Assembly (NCBI GenBank): GCA_001599935.1
Contig: BCIJ01000007.1
Coordinates: 692,168 to 756,167 of the forward strand
Direction: 5' to 3'
Length of the DNA stretch: 64,000 nucleotides
Source: Holtermannia corniformis
Taxonomy: Eukaryota; Basidiomycota; Tremellomycetes; Holtermanniales
The translations under genes and the position numbers were made by a program. Below the pieces are notes generated by a model, which had not been told where the DNA came from, ran no database searches, and was given only the letters and a program-made list of their open reading frames with translations. Shown here one piece after another: positions 1 through 8,858 of this stretch. The number at the start of each line of letters is the position of its first letter. The first letter of the stretch is position 1.

Positions 1-986
1 CGCTACGTCGTCATGGACGAAGCCGATCGGATGGTCGATCTCGGGTTCGAAGTCGACTTGACGTTCATCCTCGACGCCATGCCGGAAGACTTTGTCAAGC
101 CAGACGACGAGGCGCTCAACTCTGGCGGCGGGTGGAAGGGTTGGCGCGTGACGACATTGTTCTCGGCGACGATGCCGCCGGCCGTCGAGCGTCTTGCGCG
201 CAAGTATCTCCGCAAGCCAGCAACGGTCACGATCGGTACGGCCGGTGAAGCTGTCGACACGGTCGAGCAGCGTGTCGAGTTTGTCCACGGCGAGGAGAAG
301 AAGCGTGCTCGCATGACCGAGATCTTGAGGACCAGTGGTCTCTCGCCACCGATGATCGTCTTTGTCAACCAAAAGAAGACGGCGGATCAGGTCATGAAGT
401 ATGTTCAGCAGGCTGGCGTGAGTCTTTTTCGTGCTCTAGGAGATACAATACTGATGCATGCAGCGCTCGGCTACCACGCTGCACTCTGGCAAGAACCAGG
501 AGCAGAGAGAGGCTGCGTTGGCTTCGTTGCGCGACGGCTCGATCGATGTCTTGGTCGCGACAGATTTGGTAAGTCTGAGCGCGCAGTACAGCCGCTTGCT
601 AATGACCCCAGGCCGGTCGTGGTATCGATGTCCCAGACGTCTCGCTCGTCATCAACTGGCAAATGTCCGACACGATCGAAAAGTACGTGCACCGTATCGG
701 TCGTACCGGTCGTGCTGGCAAGACGGGTATCGCTGTCACGTTTTTGACAAACGACGACGACGAGGTCATGTTTGATCTGAAGAATGGTGCGTCGCCGTGC
801 TGGGCGGCTGAGCGTGGACTGATGTCGGCGCAGAGGTGTCGAAGTCGCCCATCTCGACGATGAACCCGGAGTTGGCGCGGCATGAAGCGGCGCGGCAAAA
901 GATTACGCGCGAGATGAAGGTCAGTGAACTATGGGCTGGGAGACACTGGCTAACGTCTGTAGCGCAAGCGAGAAGAGGAAGAGTAG
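1..986 (+). CDS. PRP28: PRP28-type DEAD-box pre-mRNA splicing helicase (3' part)
   Basis: This is the C-terminal 268 residues of an ATP-dependent RNA helicase; the 5' part lies outside the window. The first exon opens on the DEAD box (VMDEADRM) and carries the SAT motif ([18 protein letters not shown]). Later exons carry [21 protein letters not shown] and [11 protein letters not shown], the conserved helicase C motifs. The long insert after DEAD and the reading [14 protein letters not shown] match Prp28/DDX23, which in known systems exchanges U1 for U6 at the 5' splice site as part of U5 snRNP. Exons read as 1-417, 464-568, 612-786, 834-919 and 963-986; their sum is divisible by three and introns are 42-47 nt. 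The end KREEEE is typical of the family. It runs in the same direction as the phosducin-like gene that follows. Confidence 0.92.
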
Positions 987-1219
987 GCTCGAAGTGTGAG
1001 AGTGCAGCTTGGACGGCTTGCTATGTGCATCTATAACACGCATGTATCAGTGGAGCACCACGTAGGCTACGCATGGCACTTGAAGCCTGACACTGGACGT
1101 CGATCTGCCACCAAGTCTGAAACAAGGTGTCAAACGCGAGACACGCGACAGCAACCTTGACTAGATGCATCTCATCTCATCTCGGTCGACAACACCAGCA
1201 CGAGAGCGAGCCAGACGCC

Positions 1220-2243
1220 ATGGGAGACAAGCTGGAGGAAGCAGCCTTGAGCGGCAAGCTCTTCCAACCGCAGTCGCGGTCACCGTCACCGACACGGTCC
1301 GACCACAGCGACGCGCTCAACACTGACGATGAACTCGGATCCGATCTCTCGCGGCCACCGTCGCCCCACCCGAACCAGGCAGAGACGATGCCGCGCGAGG
1401 GAGCACAGACAGGACCCAAGGGTGTGCTTGCCGACCGGTCTCAGTCACGTCGAGACCAAGCGTCGCTCGCTGGGTTGCAGCTTGACGAAGCGAAGCGTGC
1501 ACAGGCCGCGAAAGCCATGGTTGGCATGACGGTCGATGAGGAGGAGGCCGAGAAGCGGAGGTTGGAGAGGGAGAGGGAGGAACGAGAGGATGATCTGGCG
1601 AGGATGAAGTGGCGTCGAGAACGCAGAGAGGAGCTAGAGCGGGCAAAGAGGGAGACTGAAGGTGGTGAGGTGAGAAAGGGTGGCTTGCGTGAGATTGGCG
1701 GTGAAGGCTTTGTGTATGCCGTGGAGCGTCCAGGATGGGTCGTCGTGCTCGTGTACGAGCCGGTGAGTGAGTCGGACCCGTTTAGCACTCGCTGACTAGA
1801 GCTCAGGAAATCCCGCGGTGTCAAGATCTACTCGTGTCCCTCGTCCACCTCGCCCAGCACTTGCCACCACCCCCGATCCTCCGTCATCCACTCTTACTCC
1901 TCCGTGCGCGCGCGACCTCGCTCCAGTTCTCCCTCCTCCCGCCAACCGCTGGGTCCGCCGATACGCTGATCGACGGTCCAAGCCAGAAACCGGACCCAGA
2001 CGTGTTACCGACTCTGCTGGCGTACAAAGACGGCGAGCTCGAGAAGACTTGGGTTCGCGTCGACTGGGAAGTCGGAGAGGACGGTGTGGAAGGCCTCTTA
2101 CGGCGGTGCGTGTGTCAGGGCGCTTCGTGAGCGGAGCTGACAGCTATCACAGGCAAGGCATCTTGCCGCCGCTCGACCACGTCGTGTTTGACGAATACAA
2201 CAAGCTGTCGATCGGACGCTCCGACGACCAAGATGACGAGTAG
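1220..2243 (+). CDS. Phosducin-like protein
   Basis: Predicted 310-residue protein of the phosducin family. Members bind G-protein beta-gamma or act as co-chaperones of the CCT chaperonin in beta-gamma assembly. Visible hallmarks are the N-terminal motif TGPKGVLADRSQ (near residue 65), a long charged helix (EEEAEKRRLEREREEREDD), then GGEGFVYAVERPGWVVVLVYEP-EIPRC, which opens the thioredoxin-like domain, and the tail LPTLLAYKDGELEKTWVRVD. Exons are 1220-1762, 1807-2105 and 2153-2243 with 44- and 47-nt introns; the sum is in frame. I chose the ATG at 1220 because MGDKLEEAALSGKLF resembles family N-termini; an in-frame alternative start at 1127 is not ATG. The class (PhLP1-like rather than PhLP2/3) is inferred from the GPKGV motif. 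Confidence 0.85.
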
Positions 2244-2301
2244 GGTAGATGCATTGTCAGTGTTGTGAACTAGCTATAATGCACCTGTGACCTCTGAGCA
2301 T

Positions 2302-2627
2302 TCACAATTCCGACGGCGTCGGGCTGTAGAGGGCCGGCAATGCGTTCCTCCGACCCCTTCCCGGCTCTGTACCCTCGGTCGTCGTATACGGAAACACGTC
2401 CGATAATGTCGAGCTCAACACGCCTACGACGTTTTCTGTCCATTGCGGCATCTCTTCGAATGATGCATGTGGGTGCAGTTCGCGCAACTTGTTGAGCAAG
2501 CGACCCATGGCGAGACTCTTGGCGTCGTTGCGTGAGACTTTGGTATTGTCATAGTCCGCTTGTACATGCAGTGTGTGTGTCGCTGGATCGTGCGTGACCT
2601 CGATCGTCACGCCAGGGATATCGCTCA
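2302..2627 (-). CDS. Hypothetical protein, 108 residues or longer
   Basis: I do not recognise this protein. From the ATG at 2627 it reads MSDIPGVTIEVTHDP and ends in a Pro/Ser-rich tail at 2302. The middle part (NDAKSLAMGRLLNKLRELHPHASFEEMPQW) looks like a folded helical segment, and codon use resembles neighbouring genes. The frame stays open upstream without a stop to about 3228, but the beginning of that stretch has no ATG and contains a good intron-like piece (GTACGT to AAAG, 52 nt, near 2815-2870). The true gene may therefore have upstream exons or a longer N-terminus; an in-frame ATG at 2925 would give about 208 residues. It converges with the phosducin-like gene, with 58 bp between stops. 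Confidence 0.5.
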
Positions 2628-3709
2628 TTGTGGCCGCCACGGGTCCGTCGTCATTCAAGTCTGCCCTATATCTGCTCGCTCGCGCTATATCTCTCAAACG
2701 CCGACACGCTCCCCTAAACGCCCGCTCAAAGGAACCCAGGTGGGCAGAGTACAATAGTGCATCCGGAACATCTACTCTTGTCTCACCCCGATCGCCTTTG
2801 CATGCGGGGACCACTTTGGTGGAGGTGTTAGCAGTGATTTGGGTGGGAAGGGAGACAAGACGTACTCGAGCAGAAGGGATAGGGTTGGTCGGCGCAATGT
2901 GGCGCTCCTGTCGTGGGATCAGCATACAGGATGGCAAAGGGCAGAAGTGTGTGAGCGATATCAAAGATTGACTGGCGCCCGCATGCTCTATGTCCGCATC
3001 GAAGGCTTGGGTGTCTCGGGTGTTTTCAGCTGTGAGACAGTAGGTCAAGCCTCGCTGTGACGAGGAAGCGTGGTGTCTCGCGATCTCGCGCGAACCTACA
3101 CTCTGGAACAGCGAGGCTGCCCTAATCAATAGCTGCCTGGACTGTGATAACCTATACGAGTCTGAGAGGACGACATGGCAACGATGGCGTGACAGCCAAC
3201 GATTGCGACTGAAAAGCAAGGTTGTCACAAGGTGATGCTACCGCACGAGTCTCAGAACCCTGTTGTGGGGTTTCGACACGTTGACAGCACACCGCGGGAG
3301 CCATTACTCGGCTGCAACCCGTGTCGTCGATGTATCGCGCACACGTAGGTTATTTCTGTAGCTTATAGCTACATGAGAAACACCTTGTGCGCGAACGGCG
3401 ACAGCAGCTGGGACGCGCAACTTGCACCTCTAGAAGCCGACGATCACTTTCAAGACGCGTCTCTCGACCCGAACGGATCTCGAGCCGAGTCAAGGGCTGC
3501 CAAGGTGAAGGGTAGATCGAGCGATTTGAACACAAGTCGTGAAACTTGCAGGGCTGTAGCAAACGGCTATAAGCGCCGTTGAAGGCCTGTGCGCACGATT
3601 GAAGCGCGTAAATGAGCTGTCGACAGCTGAGCGTGCACGACGCGGCGCACAGACTTGTACGGGTTGAGAGACGAAGCAGGTATGCCACACGTCAAGCAGA
3701 TGATCCAGA
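2628..3709. other. Region without a clear gene
   Basis: This stretch lies upstream of the 2302-2627 gene and downstream of the small-protein gene ending at 3710. The part from 2628 to about 3228 is open on the minus strand in frame with the unknown gene and may hold its 5' exons or leader. From about 3230 to 3709 I see only short frames on both strands and no RNA gene, repeat or convincing signal. Confidence 0.4.
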
Positions 3710-4109
3710 CTAGAGCTGGCAGACTTTACGAGCTCTGAGCGTCGGTAGCCGCGTCTTCCACGCTGAAACATCCAGCTGTTCCCTGCGGGTAGCGCAATGC
3801 TGACTGACCTCGTTCCGTGCAGAGACCCTCCAGACGCCATAGGTCGCGGCGACGATGCCGACGACGGCGACGGCGGTGTTGGTGCGCCAGTTGGATGGGC
3901 GGGACCACCAGCCACCTGTGTGACGTTAGCTGTGCTCCGTCACAACAACGCATGGTGCACACGTACCGGAAGGTGACCAGACTTCTTTAGGGTAGGGATA
4001 GTGAGCCTGTGTACGTCAGTGTTCGACCTGCGCTGATGCGTTGTGGACCTACGCCGCCTCCCTGTGTGCTGTCAGTATGTATGCTGCACGCTGCCAGGGT
4101 GCTTACCAT
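3710..4109 (-). CDS. Small single-pass membrane protein (82 aa), fungal-type
   Basis: Three inferred exons (4107-4109, 3967-4006, 3710-3915) encode 82 residues beginning MAHYPYPKEVWSPSGGWWSR. The start codon stands alone in its exon: ATG is followed at once by GTAAGC, and the 100-nt intron ends CACAG at 4007. After GGWWSRPSNWRTNT comes one hydrophobic helix (AVAVVGIVAATYGVW, about residues 29-43), then a charged C-terminus. The N-terminal YPYPK-x-VWSP-GGWW signature is one I associate from memory with small conserved fungal proteins predicted to be mitochondrial; no biochemical role can be claimed. The gene is divergent from cytochrome c with 445 bp between start codons, which hints at a respiratory role (inference). 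The C-terminal exon could contain another small intron after SARNE, so the last 30 residues are less certain. Confidence 0.7.
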
Positions 4110-4393
4110 TGTGATTCGCGAGAGTGGTCTATACAGGTCGAGAGTAACGAGACAAGCTGCAGGAGGGGTTGGTTTGGCTGCACACGTCACTGCCACGTTG
4201 TCCAAAGTGGCAGTTTGCTCACTGAGCGCCTGCTGTCCCTCCTTGCCGCCTATACGCAGTCTACAGCTGCCCTACAGCCTTGTACATCTCTCCAGCGTGT
4301 CTGCCTACCCCTGTATAGCCTTATCGACCTCCAGACCCACCCCCATCATCGACAGCTCATCCTGTTTGAAGCCTCACGAATACGCCTGCTCCG

Positions 4394-4398
4394 ATTGG
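4394..4398 (-). promoter_or_regulatory. CCAAT box (HAP complex-type site)
   Basis: The plus strand reads CGATTGGCT, that is CCAAT on the minus strand, 157 bp upstream of the cytochrome c start. In fungi the Hap2/3/5 (CBC) complex binds CCAAT and controls respiratory genes including cytochrome c. The match is only five bases, so its use here is inferred from position and gene identity. Confidence 0.4.
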
Positions 4399-4512
4399 CT
4401 CTCACCGTCTTTGGCCCGTTTCCGTCCGGCCGCTTGGATTGATTCGCCGGCCGCGAACCGCCCATCGTCTTGGCCGGCTGCCGTTGTCGACTTTTCACCG
4501 CTCACCGTACAC

Positions 4513-4544
4513 TTGTCCTCCTCTACCTCCTCCTCCTCCTCCTA
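4513..4544 (+). promoter_or_regulatory. CYC1: CT-rich tract before the cytochrome c start
   Basis: Almost uninterrupted pyrimidine run with repeated TCC units ending about 10 nt before the ATG. CT-rich blocks next to the transcription start are common in strongly expressed fungal genes; that role is inferred. Confidence 0.35.
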
Positions 4545-4554
4545 CTAATACACA

Positions 4555-5584
4555 ATGGGCTACGAAAAGGGTGCGTACAGCCGGATCGGATCGGCGCATA
4601 GGGGAGCTGCAAACCCGATCGGGTTGCGTCCTATGTATGGCGTCGACCGATCTGCGTGGGGTGTAGTCGAGTACGGTGCTGACAATGCCGTCTGCTTTGC
4701 CTGTCTCCTGTACCCGTATGATTGATCGCTACACTCGATCGCCTCGCCTCGCTTCCCATAACTTGATATCGGCCGCCATCACCCCACAGGTGACGCTTCC
4801 AAGGGTGCCGGTCTCTTCAAGGTCAGATTGCTTTATCTCGTACACCATTGCTGACACCCTGACAGACTCGATGCGCTCAATGCCACACCCTCGAGGCTGG
4901 CGGTGTAGGTCTTTTCCTCGTGGCGTCATCTCCACCCCGCTCGCTAACGCTCCCTCTTTCAGGCCAACAAGGTCGGCCCCGCCCTGCACGGTCTCTTTGG
5001 CCGTAAATCCGGCCAGGTCGACGGCTTCTCGTACACGGCCGCCAACGTCAACAAGGGCGTCACGTGGGACCACGACACCCTGTTCGAGTACCTCGAGAAC
5101 CCCAAGAAGTACATTCCGGGTGAGTGCCGGCTCGTTGGACTGGTACACGCGGATCGGCCGTCGAGACGGCCAAGCAGACTTGTATCGTCTAATTTGTCTG
5201 CTGGGCCGATCTGTCAGAGTTTGATCGATGGTGCAGGCGTGCTCGATCGGGCGCAGTCATCGAATAGCCGTACGGCTCGAACGATGTCCTGCAACGATAG
5301 TCACATACTGCTTTGCACGGCCCAAGCGCTCTTCGCCTCGAACTCGCTTTCAGGCAGGACGCAAGTCTAGTTGCGTCTTCTCGCGACACTCAGCCTGCGC
5401 GCAATCCAGCGCGTTCTTCCACTCCCGGCGCTCAGCTAACCCTACCACAGGCACCAAGATGGCGTTCGCCGGTCTCAAGAAGCCAAAGGACAGGAACGAC
5501 CTCATCGCCCACCTTGCCGAGGCTGTACGTCCTCTCGCTCATTCGTATCGCGTGATCAAGCTGACGATCGGATAGACCAAGTAG
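4555..5584 (+). CDS. CYC1: Cytochrome c
   Basis: Predicted 108-residue mitochondrial electron carrier between complex III and cytochrome c oxidase. The haem motif CAQCH is at 4872-4886, and the axial methionine lies in [10 protein letters not shown] (ATG at 5459-5461). The conserved [23 protein letters not shown] and ENPKKYIPG are all present. Six exons fit: 4555-4570, 4790-4821, 4866-4904, 4963-5119, 5451-5524 and 5576-5584; the total is in frame and the protein ends EATK. Introns 1 (219 nt) and 4 (331 nt) are far longer than the usual 45-60 nt here, and intron 4 carries a strong hairpin. Upstream is an inverted CCAAT box. There is no cleavable presequence, as expected for this protein. Confidence 0.97.
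5152..5211 (+). repeat. Two-tier hairpin inside cytochrome c intron 4
   Basis: Inverted repeats within the 331-nt intron 5120-5450. The outer arms GATCGGCC (5152-5159) and GGCCGATC (5204-5211) are perfectly complementary. The inner arms AGCAGAC (5173-5179) and GTCTGCT (5196-5202) are also perfect, closing a 16-nt loop. The 5' side has an extra 13-nt bulge. The pairing is directly visible; whether it acts in splicing, as an embedded RNA or not at all is unknown. Confidence 0.6.
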
Positions 5585-5830
5585 GCGTCGAGCGGGCATA
5601 TAGATGCGGCATGATGCATGTCTTGTAGCTTTTCGCTTTGGTGTTGTGGAACGGATGCATGGCTCACCTCTCTGTGATCTAGCGTCTTGTGCTGAGACTG
5701 CGTGAGCGGTAAACGTAAAGTGACTGCATGCAGGTTGTATGTGAGAGGTGCATTTAGCGTGCTGCTGCTTCCTGCACCTCATCCCTCATACTACCTCAGC
5801 ACCCGTCCGTAGCTTAACCCTCACCGCAAC

Positions 5831-6312
5831 ATGGACAAGGTCGCCAACGCACACATCCGTGAACCGCTCGACCTCGTCAAGCTCTCGTTAAGCGAGTGCG
5901 TCTGCGTCTTCCCCCCTCCGTCGTCAACCCACTAACGGGCCCAGACGAGTATTCGTAAAGCTGCGCGGCGATCGCTCGCTCGTCGGCGTCCTGCACGTAT
6001 GTCCTTCTTCACGCCCGAACAAGATGTAACAACGCCTAGGCATACGACGCGCACATGAACCTCGTGCTCTCGAATGTAGAAGAGACGATCCAGATTGTGG
6101 ATGTGGATGAGGGAGGCCAGGCGCTGCCTGTCAGGGTTTGTCGCGGCTTGCCGAGTGGTAGTTTAGGCTGGCTGACACGGGTGCTAGAGTGAACGACGGA
6201 GTTTGGAGATGCTGTTTGTGCGCGGGGATGGGGTCATCTTGGTCAGTCTGCGTGTTTGCGCGGCCGCGTCTAGAGCGGACTGACGCTGGGTTAGATTTCA
6301 CCGCCGCAATGA
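5831..6312 (+). CDS. LSM3: U6 snRNA-associated Sm-like protein LSm3
   Basis: Small Sm-fold protein. It starts [22 protein letters not shown], continues [20 protein letters not shown] (Sm1), then [18 protein letters not shown] and finally [18 protein letters not shown] (Sm2, with the typical RGD). LSm3 belongs to the Lsm1-7 ring (mRNA decapping) and the Lsm2-8 ring (U6 snRNA). The ATG at 5831 gives the normal short N-terminus. At least four short introns are needed; they fall after SLSE, after GVLH, after LPVR and after GVIL, the last leaving only ISPPQ plus stop in the final exon. The gene converges on the PFK gene with about 166 bp between stops. Confidence 0.92.
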
Positions 6313-6478
6313 GACGGTTGGCGTGTATGTTTGGAATGACATGATACTGTACATGAGCATAGGCTGTCACACGGTGCATGCTGTCGCGACTGTTGGAGCA
6401 GTGACCAGTTGACGGTGACACGACCATCAGTGGTCGCTTCCACGCCGCCGCAACAACCTGCTGCATCGCAAGCACATG

Positions 6479-8620
6479 CTAGATCTTCAAGATACTCATC
6501 GATCGCTCCCGCTTCGCAACCTCTTCCGCATCGCCCTCGACCTCATCAACCAAGACTTCCTCCTTGAGATCATCCAAGCTCGGCGCCGCTCCGGTTCCCG
6601 CAGCGCCCATGGCGAGCCCGCGCACCACATCCTCTTCACGCCGCTTGCCCTCCTCTTCCTCGGCAACGGCCTCTTGCTCCATGTCCTGTGCGGCTGCGCC
6701 AAAGTTGACCATGGAGCCTTCGACAATCGCGCCCTTGCCGACGGTGGACTCGGCAAAGTTTTCGTACAAGTTGTGGCCCGTCTCGTCGCCGCGGCCTTCG
6801 CCGGACCTGGCCGTGTCAACGAGGCATATCCATGAGCTGATGAGGACTGACCAGAAGTGAAACGCGCGCGAGAGCACCCCATACGACGCTGGCACGACTT
6901 CGACTAGGTCGCCGCGTGCAATCTCGACTGCAGGCACTTCGTTCGGAGGCAGACCGACGAGGTAGGCGAGCTGTCGCTTGATGAGCGCAAAGATTGACGC
7001 ATAAGATACTCACCAGACAGCGGATGACCGAGGCGTGGCCAATGATGAGCAGATCATCTTGACACCGCTCAAGCTCAAAGATGGCCGGCTCGAGCCGGAC
7101 TAGGACGTGTCAGCGTGTCGCGAGCCCAAGCCCGATCACTCACCACTCAGATCGTGGTACGACTCTGCACGCGGCGCACGATGCGCATAAGGGTCAGAAA
7201 GGAACCGCTCCCACTCGTCGGGATAGAGCTCCTTGGCTTCGCTCGTCGACAACCCGTCCCAGACTCCTCTGGGCTTGTATAAGCGTGGATCACGACGCCA
7301 CCAGACGACTCACGGATTGATCTCGCTCATCTGCGGCTTTTGCACAACCTTGTACCCCGCATGCACGAATGGCCACGCCGTGTGGTGCGCGCGTCGTCGA
7401 GCCGACGTCCAGACCTAGCTACGTCAACTTGAGACGCTTCGAACGGCACGATACGCACCACGAGCTTGCTCTCCGTCTCGACCACCTCGCCACGCTCCCT
7501 GCGCTCTTCACGTAGCGCCTTGCGACGCGCAGTGACGGCCGCTTTGAGCCGGTCAGCATATTCCCACCCAGCGGGCGAGAGATCCGAGTCGGCCTTGTAC
7601 GAGTGCTCGATGAGGGATTGACCAGACTGATCGTCGGGTCAACGGCTGCAAGCGATCGGATACACGGACGCACCCGCGCAAAGTAGATTGTCCGATAGCG
7701 GTTGTGAATGTTCATCAAGAAGAAGCAGCACCGTGATTGGAGGTATCCTGAAGGAGTTAGCTACGTGAGATGATCGGCAACTCTGCAACCCACCCTCTAT
7801 CCGGTTGACCACGATGCGCTCGCCGACATTCAAGATCTTGATGAAAGGCCCCTCATCCGCTGTCACTGTATCGTAGACTGCTTCCTGATCTCTGATCCGG
7901 CCCCAGTAGTCCTCAACCGCCTTGTCTGCGTCCCATCCGGCGTACTGGCGGACAGGTCAGCTTGGCCGACTAGTCGAGCCACTCACGTCTGGCGACGACA
8001 CCTTGACGCTCCGGATGTTGGCCTCGATGATATCCTTGCGATCGCACATGGATTCTGACAGGCTTCAGCTTCCTCTCCAACCCGTCGCGCCGACCGACCC
8101 ATGAAGATGACGTGCACGCCCCTCCCACCAAACTTGTCCATGAGCTCCTTTCTCGACTTTGTGTTGCCATTGTTCGCATCGTAGATGACCACTTGACCGC
8201 CCTGGACCGTGAAGAAGTCCCAGATCTGATCCTCGAGCTGGTTCTTGATCCTGACTCGTAGATCTTCAGATGTCTGCTCTCGCGGACCTGAGTAGTGTGA
8301 ACACCCGGCTAGCACCTTGGGTCTAGCGACATGCCTGTTGTATTAAAGTAGTCGGCTGGCAGGTTCTCGGCGCCGCCCAAGACCTTGCGGCGGTAATCTC
8401 CCAACGAGTACACTCGGGTCTTGACGCCAAGCCAGCGAAGGTACCGTTCGAGAGAGCGAGCGATATGAGTTTTCCCGCGAGCTGCACCAGTCAGCATGCT
8501 CATCCTGACTCTCAAGACAGTACACGACCCCGACTCACCAGGCAGACCGACCGTGACCATCAAGATGAGACCGGCGTGCCACAGCCGACCACTCTGAGTC
8601 GTGTACAACGGAGCGGCCAT
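6479..8620 (-). CDS. 6-phosphofructo-2-kinase (PFK26-type, phosphatase site lost)
   Basis: Homologue of 6-phosphofructo-2-kinase/fructose-2,6-bisphosphatase, which sets fructose-2,6-bisphosphate levels and so glycolytic flux. The kinase half is intact: the P-loop GLPARGKTHIARSLERYLRWLG (split by an intron after GLP), SLGDYRRKVLG, AENLPADYFN, VIYDANNGNTKSRKEL and GERIVVNRIEG. The phosphatase half begins IYFAR-SGQS, where bisphosphatases have RHGES/RHGQS; serine (codon TCT, 7624-7626) replaces the catalytic histidine, as in budding yeast Pfk26. Later phosphatase-domain parts remain (SDLSPAGWEYADRLK, GHASVIRCLLAYLVGLP). The C-terminus is an acidic tail rich in Glu. I chose the ATG at 8620 (MAAPLYTTQSGRLWHAG), the usual beginning next to the kinase core; multiple 45-60-nt introns. 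Confidence 0.88.
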
Positions 8621-8858
8621 GATGCTGGATAGACGTGCGTGTTTGCGACTATGTCTGGTTCGCCTTCTGGGTAGCTTGTATCGCGTTTGAGAGCTTGCCT
8701 GCTCCAATGTCTCCACAGTCACCTCTCACTGTGCAGTCGGCCCGACTTAATGCTCCGGGTCGGTGCTTATGAGCAACCCTCACATTTGGCGGGTGGCCTT
8801 CCCTAGCCATCACATTTCATACCGTGGTGTGCATACAACAAGCTATACTACAGTCCGT

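Larger units (their letters stand above)
4110..4554. promoter_or_regulatory. Bidirectional promoter region of the small protein and cytochrome c
   Basis: Intergenic region of 445 bp between two divergent start codons. It contains an inverted CCAAT pentamer at 4394-4398 and a long CT-rich tract just before the cytochrome c ATG. I see no clear TATA box. No gene is visible inside it; the open frames seen here are short and start without good context. Confidence 0.5.

Noticed and set aside
6476..6835. Plus-strand frame antisense to the PFK C-terminus
   Set aside because: Mirrors the acidic tail codons of the PFK gene; no independent support.
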